DNA of 64,000 bases from contig NZ_CP141832.1 in NCBI RefSeq assembly GCF_043633585.1, forward strand, positions 682,001-746,000, given 5' to 3'. The translations under genes were made by a program, and so were the position numbers. Shown piece by piece: positions 52,398 to 61,689 of this stretch (position 1 is its first letter; the number at the start of each line of letters is the position of its first letter). The stretch comes from Lacrimispora sinapis. GTDB lineage: Bacteria; Bacillota; Clostridia; Lachnospirales; Lachnospiraceae. Below the pieces are notes generated by a model. That model saw nothing but the letters and a program-made list of their open reading frames with translations. It had not been told where the DNA came from and did not search any database.

Positions 52398-53981
52398 CTA
52401 GAACCCTTTATCCAGATAGTTCTGCACCTGTGTCTTTATTTCTTTCCGTACGGTTTCCAGTCCCATCTCGCCGGACAGCCGGCAAAATTCTTCTATGTAT
52501 TTGTCCGTATCATCTCCGTAAAGTCCCTCATAAAAGGGGGTAAAATAACGGGAATATAAATCAGTCAGCCGGGATACCTCAACAGCAATGTTTTTCGTAT
52601 CCAGTGTCCAGCCTGCCAACGGTGAGACTCGATAGCTCCTAAGGTCCGCGGTGTACTCCAGCAGTTTCTTTTCTTTAGGACTAAAGGAGGCGGGGGTACG
52701 GCTGAAATTGGGATTCCAGGTCAGTTCATAGGAGGGAATGGAATATTTTAACTTGGGATTGCCCAAAGGAAGGTATTCCTTATCCGAGGTGGCAATCCAG
52801 TCATAACCCTCTCTGCCAAGCTCAAAGAGATCCACATTCTCCTGGCTGGAGAAGAGCCAGTCAAGAAAGGACATGGCCTCATCCGCATGTTTGGAATACC
52901 AGGGAATACATAAATAATTCCACGCATCCATATTGGAGGGAATGGCACCTGGTTTTAAGTCTGAGGAGTTAAATAGCTCATCTGCGGGAAAGAATCCGCA
53001 TTCGGCATTCGGAATGAAAGCCTTTAACGTATCGTGAAGATCACTCTGGCTGCTTATGGTTGATTCAAAGGAAGCTGCCTGTCCGGAGAGGAACAGCTCC
53101 TTTGAATTGGTCAGAGCCATGCTGTCAGGATGAATGTATTGGTTCCATTGGGCCAGGGTACGGAATTCAGATTTCATAAAGTCATAATTGTATTTTGTAT
53201 TTAAAGCCGAGAACCTTGCATCGTCATCTCCTAGAAATACCACATCTTCCACTTTCCGCTCATCGGGAGAGAGTACGATATATCCTGGAAACAGGGTATC
53301 GGTCCAGCCGTTAATGGGGTAAACATGGTTCTGCATAAGATCAATGGAATGACGGTGGGTGAGAAAAAATCCCCGTTTGCTGGAAGCGAAGGGGTAGATG
53401 TCCCTGCTGTCAGCTAACACGGCATCATAATACTTCTGAAGCTCCTCCTGGCTGGTGATTTCATTGAAACCAAGCTTATATTGCTCCAGCAAGTCTTTCC
53501 TGTAATAGATGCCTGAAACATCCAGATGTCTTTTGGTAAGGGGAATGCCGTATAATTTTCCGTTAAAGCGGTTGGCATCCAGGTATTCCGGGGGAAAAGC
53601 CCGCTTTAAATTGGGGTAAGCATCATTATTAAAGTACTTTTCCAGATCCATATACATTTTGTTTGAGATCTGGGTGCTCATTCCGTTCCATGGTGCGTCA
53701 AAGACCAGATCAGCATCTTCAGAAGCATTGAGTCTGGAGGCCAGCTCGTCAGAATAGGTGTAAGGAGGAATGGTCTCAATATTAAGACGCAGGCGGAGCT
53801 TATCATAGGAACGGCGGTAAAATTCTTCCAGCACCGGTTCAACATGAGAAACTTCCCCACGGAATAGGATTGTGACCACTTTTTCCTGATCATTTGGAGA
53901 GGCATCATTTTTATCATCGCAGCCTGTCAGAAGGCTGCATAAAAATATCAGAAAGAGCAGAAGTTTTGCGGTTCTTTTCAT
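52398..53981 (-). CDS. Binding lipoprotein coupled to an AraC sensor
   Basis: 527-residue extracellular solute-binding lipoprotein with lipobox LLTGC (Cys near residue 21). It is paralogous to the transport binding protein at 58448-60112: both carry ADLVFDA, KYFNND.YP.LK.AFP and LTWNPN.(S/A)R at matching positions. Its start overlaps the stop of the upstream AraC sensor gene as ATGA (53978-53981). It is thus made with the regulator, apart from the divergent permease operon. It may present ligand to the membrane sensor, or be a second transport receptor. Those roles are inference. Confidence 0.85.
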   Translation of the reverse strand: MKRTAKLLLFLIFLCSLLTGCDDKNDASPNDQEKVVTILFRGEVSHVEPVLEEFYRRSYDKLRLRLNIETIPPYTYSDELASRLNASEDADLVFDAPWNGMSTQISNKMYMDLEKYFNNDAYPNLKRAFPPEYLDANRFNGKLYGIPLTKRHLDVSGIYYRKDLLEQYKLGFNEITSQEELQKYYDAVLADSRDIYPFASSKRGFFLTHRHSIDLMQNHVYPINGWTDTLFPGYIVLSPDERKVEDVVFLGDDDARFSALNTKYNYDFMKSEFRTLAQWNQYIHPDSMALTNSKELFLSGQAASFESTISSQSDLHDTLKAFIPNAECGFFPADELFNSSDLKPGAIPSNMDAWNYLCIPWYSKHADEAMSFLDWLFSSQENVDLFELGREGYDWIATSDKEYLPLGNPKLKYSIPSYELTWNPNFSRTPASFSPKEKKLLEYTADLRSYRVSPLAGWTLDTKNIAVEVSRLTDLYSRYFTPFYEGLYGDDTDKYIEEFCRLSGEMGLETVRKEIKTQVQNYLDKGF

Positions 53982-56305
53982 GTCATTTCCTCGTTTCCGG
54001 ACATTTTCCTGTATTCCTTTACCGTCATTCCAATGCGGGACTTGAACACCGTATAGAAATAACGGTAATCATAGCCGATTAATGCGGCGATTTCTTTTCC
54101 GCTTTTATCAGTGGTCTCCAATAATTCCTTTGCCTTTTTCAGACGGATATTTGTGATGTACTCCCCGGGAGATATCTGGTTCATCTCCTTAAATAACGTG
54201 CTGGTATAACTGGGAGACAGTCCGATGGATTCTGCAATCATTTCAATGCTTAAATCAGGATTGGAAAAATTTTCATTCATATATTGGACAGCCTGTTTCA
54301 TAAGGATCACATTTTTATTATGGAGTTCGGAGTTTTTTAACTGGATCAGCACCAGTGCGTAGCTGTATAGGATTTCTTTTACTTCTTCCAGATTGCTGCA
54401 GTTATTTACCTGCTGCAGGGTCTGCTGGTAAGTAACGGGGCTTAGATCATCCTGGTGTATGGTTTTTAAGATCTGATTCCAGGTAATCAATAGCTGGGAG
54501 ACAGCCATATTAATATTATCAATGCTGGTTTCTGCAATCTTTTCCATGAACCGGTCAACCGCCCGTTTCATATTTTCCGTATTCCTTCCACGGATGGCAA
54601 TCACAGAGGATTTTTCTTCTTCGGAAGGATAATCATAGACCATATGCTCTTTGGCTGCGATCTCTTCGTAAAAGATGATGGAGGAAGCGCCTTTTACCAT
54701 ACGGTAAGATAAAGCGGAAAAAGCCTTTATAAAACTCTTATTAATATCCATAAGGCTTTGGACATACGTTCCGATTCCAAAAGAAGCACTTCGTTTCACG
54801 TATTCCATCATGACATCATTGATCTTTTGCAGAGTCAGGCGAATCCATTGTTCTTGTGCCGGTTCCTGGCAGTTAAGAATCAGGAAGACGTAATTGAAGG
54901 GAGCTTCGCTGGTGATTACATCGTAACGTTCAGAGAGCAGTTCCTGTGCAATGTTTAATATGGAATAATGGTAGGTGGATATATCCTCTCTCAAGGTCTT
55001 TTTTACAATATCATTATAATCATCAAAGGAAATGATGAGGGCTACGAACAATGGTTTGTCAAAGACAATCCCGCAGCTGCTTAATTTATCCCGGCAGATA
55101 TCCTCAGAGTCATAATCCCCGGAAACAAGATGAAATAAAATCTCACGGCTGTTGACGACAGACAGCTTTTTCACGTCATAATCAAGGCTTTTGATCTGCT
55201 GCTTTAAGTGGTTTAGAGTGCTGCCAAGATAATCTAAATCGCTTTGGGGTAGTTGGGATTTATGGGGGTCCGGGATATTGTCTTTTTGCAGTCCGCGGAT
55301 CATTCCGGCGATGGGGGAGTAAATCTTTCTGGAAAATAATATGGAAAACAACAGTGTGACAATCAGTGTGGCTAAAATAAGTAAAAGTGCTGTATTCCTG
55401 ATATAGGAAACCTGTGCGTGGATGCCTGATAAAGGGACCGCACTTACAAATATAAACCGCAGTGAAGGTGCCCTCCTGCTGTTTATGATACACTCCTGTC
55501 CCTGGAATATCCCCTTCATGGTAATGTCTTTATTCTCGGAAATAATGGCTTTGGATGCCTCACTTTCCTCAATGGATCTGCCGTTTGAGCCAATGTCTTT
55601 ATTCCATACAATCGTACCGGACTGGGTGATAATATAGATGCCGTCTTTCAACTGTGGTTCCAGTGCGAGCTGGTCCAGGAGCTTTTCCTGGGAAATATTT
55701 ACGATCAGTGCACCGTCATTCTCATTCTGATTGTTTTTCTGTGTATAAACAAGAGTAATATAATGATAGGTGTATACAGTCCCCAGCCTGGTATAATTTG
55801 TGGTTCTGGGGATAAATGCATCGGGAGACATCGGATTATACCGCTTCCAAAGGCTGATTGCATCCTTATCATAGAAAGAATCAATGTCAGAAATATATCC
55901 CTGACTGGTATATACCTTATTTGCGTTCCTGTTTATTATATAAGCAGAATCTACACATTTATTGGCATCTGTCATATTTTCCAGCAGCAAAGAGACTTGA
56001 TATTCTTCAAGGCTTGAAAGGTGATCCGAAAAAAGGGCTTGATTGATGGCCAGTTCTCTTTTCAGGCCGGCAAAATTTTTATAACAGGTGCTTAACGTAT
56101 TATTGATTGTGATATAGGCCTGATCAATGGAATACTGTGCCGATTTGTTCAAATCGTCAATGGTTTTCTGTGTGAGGAAGGAAGTCAGCAGCAGGGAAAA
56201 GGAAATCAGTAAAAATGCGCTGCCAAAGAGAAAAGTAAACATAATATTATAAAAAAAAGATTTGGATTGAATCCTTTTTGTGATTTTTCTGATATACGGT
56301 TTCAT
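53978..56305 (-). CDS. Membrane-bound AraC-family regulator (second pectin locus)
   Basis: 775 residues: TM helix (about 20-45, MFTFLFGSAFLLISFSLLLTSF), extracellular Cache-like sensor to about residue 300, second TM (ALLLILATLIVTLLFSILF), linker, a middle domain and a C-terminal AraC double helix-turn-helix (about 675-770, IAESIGLSPSYTSTLFKEMNQ, IAALIGYDYRYFYTVFKSRIG). Same architecture as the regulator at 37446-39653. GGGGGCGG precedes the ATG. It is divergent from the permease operon starting at 56560, which it probably activates on sensing an oligogalacturonide. Confidence 0.9.
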   Translation of the reverse strand: MKPYIRKITKRIQSKSFFYNIMFTFLFGSAFLLISFSLLLTSFLTQKTIDDLNKSAQYSIDQAYITINNTLSTCYKNFAGLKRELAINQALFSDHLSSLEEYQVSLLLENMTDANKCVDSAYIINRNANKVYTSQGYISDIDSFYDKDAISLWKRYNPMSPDAFIPRTTNYTRLGTVYTYHYITLVYTQKNNQNENDGALIVNISQEKLLDQLALEPQLKDGIYIITQSGTIVWNKDIGSNGRSIEESEASKAIISENKDITMKGIFQGQECIINSRRAPSLRFIFVSAVPLSGIHAQVSYIRNTALLLILATLIVTLLFSILFSRKIYSPIAGMIRGLQKDNIPDPHKSQLPQSDLDYLGSTLNHLKQQIKSLDYDVKKLSVVNSREILFHLVSGDYDSEDICRDKLSSCGIVFDKPLFVALIISFDDYNDIVKKTLREDISTYHYSILNIAQELLSERYDVITSEAPFNYVFLILNCQEPAQEQWIRLTLQKINDVMMEYVKRSASFGIGTYVQSLMDINKSFIKAFSALSYRMVKGASSIIFYEEIAAKEHMVYDYPSEEEKSSVIAIRGRNTENMKRAVDRFMEKIAETSIDNINMAVSQLLITWNQILKTIHQDDLSPVTYQQTLQQVNNCSNLEEVKEILYSYALVLIQLKNSELHNKNVILMKQAVQYMNENFSNPDLSIEMIAESIGLSPSYTSTLFKEMNQISPGEYITNIRLKKAKELLETTDKSGKEIAALIGYDYRYFYTVFKSRIGMTVKEYRKMSGNEEMT

Positions 56306-56349
56306 CTGCCGCCCCCATCTTGTAACTGCGTTTGATTCACTTTTTATCT

Positions 56350-56377
56350 ATTATAGTGTATCTTCCTTTTTTTTCAA
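56350..56377 (-). promoter_or_regulatory. Promoter of the second AraC sensor gene
   Basis: On the minus strand TTGAAA (56372-56377) and TATAAT (56350-56355) are 16 nt apart, about 45 nt before the regulator start. The remaining divergent region to 56559 has AT-rich stretches but no convincing plus-strand -35 box, as expected for an activator-dependent promoter. Confidence 0.6.
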
Positions 56378-56559
56378 TAGTATTAAATATCAGAGATTCT
56401 ATTTTTGGACCAAAAAAAGGATTTTTGATAAACTTTTCTTTCTGTTTCCCAATATATAAAATAATATGATGGAAACAAGGTCATAATCTTAGACTTGTTT
56501 TGTGCATTTTGTTCATTGTAAACTATGGGAGTAATCAACAATGGAGAGGGAGGTTTTTC

Positions 56560-57474
56560 ATGAAATTAACTTTTTTTCAGGAACTGCGTAAGAATAAGAT
56601 GATGTATCTGATGACACTGCCAGGAATTATTTTCTTTATTATTTTCTGTTACATACCAATGGCGGGATTGATCATTGCATTCCAGGATTTCAACATGATA
56701 AAGGGGATTTTCGGAAGCAAGTTCAATGGAATCGAAAACTTTAAATTCCTGTTTCAGACAGGAGACATCTATAAGGTAACAGCCAATACCTTATACTTAA
56801 ACATTTTATTTATACTGTTTTCAACTGTTTTTGCAATCGCACTGGCAATTATGTTCAATGAAACAAGGCAGCGCCATTACAAAAGGATTGCTCAGACCAT
56901 TTCCCTGCTTCCCTATTTCATCTCCTGGGTAGTGATCTATCTGATTCTTTATTCCTTTGTAAACAGAGAAAATGGGATCATTACGATGATGCTTGCCAGA
57001 TTCGGAATCGAACTGAAGGTGTTTTCTTCCCCTAAAGTCTGGCCTGCGCTCCTGGTATTCTTGAAAATATGGCAGGGGGCCGGTTACAGTGCAATTGTCT
57101 ATATTGCCTCCATAACCAGCATTGACACAGGAATCTATGAAGCCGCCAGCATAGATGGTGCCTCCAGATGGAGCCAGATCACCAGGATCACGCTTCCTAT
57201 CTTGCGGCCTACCATTATTCTCATGACACTGTTTAGTGTAGGGCGGATCTTTTATGGTGATTTTGGTATGATCTATGCTTTGGTGGGTGATAATTCCCTG
57301 CTGTTTCCTACAACCGATGTAATTGATACTTATGTTCTCCGTTCCATGAGGAATCTTCAGGACTATGGTATGGCCACAGCCACCGGGATGCTCCAGTCCG
57401 TACTGGGATTTGTTTTTGTCTATTGTGCGAACAAACTGGCGAGAAGCATCGAACCGGATTCTGCAATATTTTAA
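56560..57474 (+). CDS. ABC sugar transporter permease, first (second pectin locus)
   Basis: 304-residue CUT1-type permease with six helices. The EAA loop is YEAASIDGASRWSQITRITLP. ATG 56560 is preceded by GAGGGAGG; in-frame codons back to 56500 add no typical sequence. It heads an operon with a second permease, a binding protein and a GH28-type enzyme; no ATPase gene is present. Confidence 0.92.
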   Translation: MKLTFFQELRKNKMMYLMTLPGIIFFIIFCYIPMAGLIIAFQDFNMIKGIFGSKFNGIENFKFLFQTGDIYKVTANTLYLNILFILFSTVFAIALAIMFNETRQRHYKRIAQTISLLPYFISWVVIYLILYSFVNRENGIITMMLARFGIELKVFSSPKVWPALLVFLKIWQGAGYSAIVYIASITSIDTGIYEAASIDGASRWSQITRITLPILRPTIILMTLFSVGRIFYGDFGMIYALVGDNSLLFPTTDVIDTYVLRSMRNLQDYGMATATGMLQSVLGFVFVYCANKLARSIEPDSAIF

Positions 57475-57489
57475 AAGGAGGGAAGGAAG

Positions 57490-58407
57490 ATGTCAAATAT
57501 TATACCAGGCAGGAAGCGGAAGATGAAAATGTCCGGGAAGGACAGGGCGCTTGTAATCTTTTGCTATTTATTTACCGCAGTGTTTGCTCTTTTATGTATA
57601 CTGCCCTTTTTATACGTGCTCGTTGGGTCCTTTACCGATGAAATGATCCTGGCAAAAAACGGATTCTCATTGTTTCCTCAAAAATGGTCACTGGCAGCTT
57701 ATAAAACGGTATTTAAAGGCGGTCAGGTCATCAGTTCTTATGGTGTTTCCATTTTTGTTACGGCAGCCGGGACCGCTTTAAGCCTGCTTTTTTCCACTAT
57801 GCTGGCGTATCCCCTGGCAAGCGGCAAGCTGCGCCACGGCAGGATAATCAATTTTTTTGTATATTTCACCATGCTGTTCAGCGGAGGGCTTGTACCAACC
57901 TATATGCTGATTTCCCAGTATCTGCATCTGCGTAATTCCATATGGGTGATGATTCTGCCGGTGCTGATTGTTCCCTGGAATATGTTCCTGCTGCGGAATT
58001 TCTTCCAGTCAATTCCTGATTCTCTTATGGAATCGGCCCGGATCGACGGAGCCAGTGAAATCACCATCATGTTTAAAATCGTGGTGCCATGTGCGGTTCC
58101 GGCTCTTGTCACGGTAGGCCTGTTCTATGCACTGTCCTATTGGAACCAGTGGTTCCAGGCCATGCTATATATTGATACTCCGGAAAAATTCCCTCTTCAG
58201 TATCTGATCATGAGGATGATGCGGGATGCAGACTTCACCAGGCAGATGGCTGCCATGGGCGTTTCGGCCGGTACGGGAGAGACAGTCCCCAGTCTGACCA
58301 TAAAACTTGCTACGGCAATGGTAACAATCGGACCCATTGTGCTGGCATATCCATTTGTCCAGAAATATTTCACCTCAGGAATTATGGTAGGTTCCGTAAA
58401 AGGGTAA
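57490..58407 (+). CDS. ABC sugar transporter permease, second (second pectin locus)
   Basis: 305 residues, six helices. The EAA loop is MESARIDGASEITIMFKIVVP, and the C-terminus ends FVQKYFTSGIMVGSVKG, nearly as in the permease at 40823-41725. GGAGGGAAGG precedes the ATG, and the gap to the first permease is 15 nt. Confidence 0.92.
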   Translation: MSNIIPGRKRKMKMSGKDRALVIFCYLFTAVFALLCILPFLYVLVGSFTDEMILAKNGFSLFPQKWSLAAYKTVFKGGQVISSYGVSIFVTAAGTALSLLFSTMLAYPLASGKLRHGRIINFFVYFTMLFSGGLVPTYMLISQYLHLRNSIWVMILPVLIVPWNMFLLRNFFQSIPDSLMESARIDGASEITIMFKIVVPCAVPALVTVGLFYALSYWNQWFQAMLYIDTPEKFPLQYLIMRMMRDADFTRQMAAMGVSAGTGETVPSLTIKLATAMVTIGPIVLAYPFVQKYFTSGIMVGSVKG

Positions 58408-58447
58408 CCAGCCGGCAAATCGGCATTGAAATAAAAGGAGGATTAAA

Positions 58448-60112
58448 ATGAAAAAAAATTTAAAAAGACTGGCTGCAATGACTCTTACAGCGGCTCTTGC
58501 AGTCTCAGTCACAGCATGCAGCAGTTCAAAAAACACGGGGGACGGAGCGAAGGACCCGGAAAGCGTCAGTAAAACAGCGGAAAGCAGCGGCCAGGTGCCG
58601 GAAACGACTCTTAAGATCTATATGTTCGGCGGCGCGGAGAATCAGGATAAGGTTCTAAATAAGTTTTATGAACAGACAAAGGACACCCTTAATACAAAGC
58701 TGGACTTTGTATGGTCGCCGGCATCTGATTATATCCAGAACATCCCGCTGCTGATTCAGAACAAGCAGGAGGCAGATCTTGTCTTTGATGCTTACTGGAT
58801 GAATTTATCCAAAATGAAGAATGAAGGTGCTTATGCGGACATTTCCAAGTACTTTAATAATGATGAATATCCAGGCTTAAAGGCAGCGTTCCCGGAATCG
58901 GTGATTGGTCAGGTAAGAGAACCTGACGGGGCAATTTATACGGTGCCTCTCTATGAGGTGGCAGATGACCAGTCCTTTTGCTTCTTTATCAGAAAGGATT
59001 TAAGAGAAAAGTATCACCTGCCGGAGGTCAGGGATTTGGATACCTTCCGCCAGTATTGTGATGCAATGGAAAAACATAAGGCAGAGGAAGGCCTGGTGGC
59101 TCCCATCGGTCTGGCAGAACGTGGATTTTTCAAGTTCCAGGACAGAGAGCTGACAAGAAGGGCCAATCACATATTTGGCATTCCAAACACCGGCGCCAAT
59201 GCGACCATGGAGATCCAGGCGCTGCTGAATGAAGAAGGAACGAAAGTGCTGGCGGTAGCAGGAATCGGTGATCCGGATGAGGCATTTGCAGAATTCCCGG
59301 AACCGTTTCATACCAATTATATGGATGCCCGCTATGTGGAACTGGCAGAAACGTGGAAGCCCTATGTGCAGAAGGACTCAAACGTAGAGCAGGATGCCAA
59401 AAAGAACTTATTCTATACCGGAAAGGTGGCAGCAGTGGAAGGCGCCCTGGACGGCTATGGGGAAGTAGCGAGAGAAATTGAAAATTTTACAGGAATAAAG
59501 GATAATGTAGAAGTATTCCTGTATGATGAGGTAGAGCAGAAGAGGGATAAGATCGTAAAAAACAACTTAACCACCAACAACTTTTTGTGTATTCCTTACT
59601 ATTCCACCAAAATCGACCAGACCATGAAGTTCCTTGACTGGATCTATTCCAACAGAGCCAACCACGACCTGTTCCAGTATGGCATAGAAGGGGAGGACTG
59701 GACTGCGGTAGGAGACAGCCAGTATGAATCCTTAAATGCAGACAACAAATATGTATTCCCTGGCTATCAGCTGACATGGAACCCTAATTATGCCCGGATT
59801 GAGAAAAATCTTCCGGAGAAGATCAAGGATTATTATGAAAACTATGTCAATCTGCCTGATAACTATACAGAGTCCCCCATTGCCGGATTTGTATTCAATG
59901 CAGGCGAAAATTCGGAAGTAAAGAGAGCGTATGCGGCCTATACCAATGTACAGACCGAGTACTATTCCACACTGGCCAATGGCATTTACGGGGATCAGAC
60001 CGAGAAGGTAATCGGTGAATACTATAAGAAGGCACAGGCGGCCGGAATGGAGACCGTCAAGGAAGCGGTGAAAAGACAGCTTCAGGAGTATCTGGATTCA
60101 AAAAACAAATAA
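58448..60112 (+). CDS. Sugar-binding lipoprotein (second pectin locus)
   Basis: 554-residue solute-binding lipoprotein: lipobox SVTAC (Cys near residue 24), a Ser-rich linker and a two-lobe binding fold. It resembles the regulator-coupled paralogue at 52398-53981 throughout. AAGGAGG precedes the ATG. It serves the two upstream permeases. The GH28 enzyme gene follows by about 25 nt, suggesting galacturonate-containing oligomers as ligand. Confidence 0.92.
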   Translation: MKKNLKRLAAMTLTAALAVSVTACSSSKNTGDGAKDPESVSKTAESSGQVPETTLKIYMFGGAENQDKVLNKFYEQTKDTLNTKLDFVWSPASDYIQNIPLLIQNKQEADLVFDAYWMNLSKMKNEGAYADISKYFNNDEYPGLKAAFPESVIGQVREPDGAIYTVPLYEVADDQSFCFFIRKDLREKYHLPEVRDLDTFRQYCDAMEKHKAEEGLVAPIGLAERGFFKFQDRELTRRANHIFGIPNTGANATMEIQALLNEEGTKVLAVAGIGDPDEAFAEFPEPFHTNYMDARYVELAETWKPYVQKDSNVEQDAKKNLFYTGKVAAVEGALDGYGEVAREIENFTGIKDNVEVFLYDEVEQKRDKIVKNNLTTNNFLCIPYYSTKIDQTMKFLDWIYSNRANHDLFQYGIEGEDWTAVGDSQYESLNADNKYVFPGYQLTWNPNYARIEKNLPEKIKDYYENYVNLPDNYTESPIAGFVFNAGENSEVKRAYAAYTNVQTEYYSTLANGIYGDQTEKVIGEYYKKAQAAGMETVKEAVKRQLQEYLDSKNK

Positions 60113-60137
60113 TATACACAGTTAAATGGAGAGGAAT

Positions 60138-61580
60138 ATGAGCAGGATCGTAAATTATCCGGCTCCGAAAGGAGCTTGTTTACAGCATGATTTTCAGATA
60201 AGGATCAGGGAACAGGAAGGGAAGGAGTGGAAGAACGTAGACTGTTATCAGGTCAAGGTGGATATGCATGAGGTACGGACGGCTTCCATGGCTTATTTTT
60301 ACTTTACCGGAGAAGTGGAACTGGAAATTACCTGTCCCGAAATATTTTATATTTACCAGGTGAAGGTACGTCCTCTTAATGCCGGTGTTAAGGCGGACTA
60401 TGATTCTAAAACAATACGGATCAAGCTGGACCGGCCCCAAAAGCTTTCCATAGAAGTAAATGAGGATCAGTTTCATAATCTTCATCTGTTTGCCGGAGAA
60501 ATTGAGGAGCAGGAACCAGATCCGTTCAATGATAACACGTTATATTTGCCCGGAAGTCCGGACCGGGTATCCGTTCACAGAACGGAGGAGCTGATGGCTG
60601 AGGCAGAGAAAAAGCCGAAGGGGAGAACCATTTACTTTGGTCCTGGTGTCCATTATCTTGAGGAATGTACAATGAGAATTCCATCGGATACCAATGTGTT
60701 TCTGGCTGGCGGTTCAGTTCTTGTAGGTACCTTTATTGTAAGCAGATCAGAAAATGTGAGAATTTTCGGGAAGGGCTGTCAGTATCTGGCTGGTTTTGAA
60801 CGGTTTTCCGGTCTGAATGCAGTGAGACTCAGCCATGCAAGGAATGTCACGGTAAAAGGGATTCATATGATTAATCCGCCTCACTACAGTGTCTATATAG
60901 GAGGATCTTCGGATATAAGCGTGGAGGATATCACTTCCTTTAGCTGTGAAGGCTGGTCCGATGGAATTGATATTATGAGCAGTCAGAATATCTCGGTCAG
61001 AGACTGTTTCCTGCGGACTTCCGATGACTGTATTGCCATATATGGGAGAAGATGGGCTTATAACGGCGACACCTCCCATATCACGGTCAAAAACTGTACT
61101 CTATGGGCTGATGTGGCCCATCCTACCATGATCGGCACCCATGGTGATTTTGAACAGGAAGGAAATTGTTTAGAAGATATACATTTTGAAGATCTGGACA
61201 TACTGGAACATCATGAATACCAGGCGGAATATTTAGGCTGTCTTGCCATCAATGCAGGCGATAAGAACACAGTCAGGAATATTTTCTATGAAAAAATACG
61301 GATCGAGCAGATATCTCACGGTAAAATACTGGATTTTCAGGTAAAATGCAATCCGGATTATAATCCGGAACCCGGAAGAGAAATCAAGGGAGTGTCCTTA
61401 AAAGACATCTGGTATTGGGGCAGCGGGGAAGTTGAGTCCGCGATCTGCGGATACAGCCCCTTATCCCCTGTTACCGGTGTTACCATTAAAAATCTTTATA
61501 TCCGGGGGAAAAAAGCAGAGGATTTTTCAGAGGCCGGAATCCGTGTTGGAGATTTTACAGAGGATATCGTCATTTCGTAA
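60138..61580 (+). CDS. GH28-family polygalacturonase-like enzyme
   Basis: 480-residue right-handed beta-helix enzyme, without a signal peptide. The GH28 active-site aspartates are present as SDGIDIM (Asp275, Asp278) and SDDCIAI (Asp296, Asp297). The usual GHG motif is replaced by AHP in VAHPTMIGTHGD, so the active site is divergent. The first ~130 residues form a separate beta domain (YYFTGEVELEITCPE-like region). ATG 60138 is chosen because GGAGAGG is 5 nt upstream; ATG 60126 is inside the same site. It probably trims imported oligogalacturonides or rhamnogalacturonan pieces in the cytoplasm. Confidence 0.82.
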   Translation: MSRIVNYPAPKGACLQHDFQIRIREQEGKEWKNVDCYQVKVDMHEVRTASMAYFYFTGEVELEITCPEIFYIYQVKVRPLNAGVKADYDSKTIRIKLDRPQKLSIEVNEDQFHNLHLFAGEIEEQEPDPFNDNTLYLPGSPDRVSVHRTEELMAEAEKKPKGRTIYFGPGVHYLEECTMRIPSDTNVFLAGGSVLVGTFIVSRSENVRIFGKGCQYLAGFERFSGLNAVRLSHARNVTVKGIHMINPPHYSVYIGGSSDISVEDITSFSCEGWSDGIDIMSSQNISVRDCFLRTSDDCIAIYGRRWAYNGDTSHITVKNCTLWADVAHPTMIGTHGDFEQEGNCLEDIHFEDLDILEHHEYQAEYLGCLAINAGDKNTVRNIFYEKIRIEQISHGKILDFQVKCNPDYNPEPGREIKGVSLKDIWYWGSGEVESAICGYSPLSPVTGVTIKNLYIRGKKAEDFSEAGIRVGDFTEDIVIS

Positions 61581-61620
61581 ACATGTTCCTCTTTCCCATC
61601 AGATTTATGAAAAATAAATC

Positions 61621-61649
61621 TTGCAGAATAAAAAGGATTGTGATATTAT
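61621..61649 (+). promoter_or_regulatory. Promoter of the aspS-gatCA leader
   Basis: TTGCAG (61621-61626) and TATTAT (61644-61649) with a 17-nt spacer. Transcription would start near 61656, ahead of the T-box. Confidence 0.6.
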
Positions 61650-61689
61650 AAGTAAAATTCATTGTGGTAAATTGCTGAACTGTTATAAA

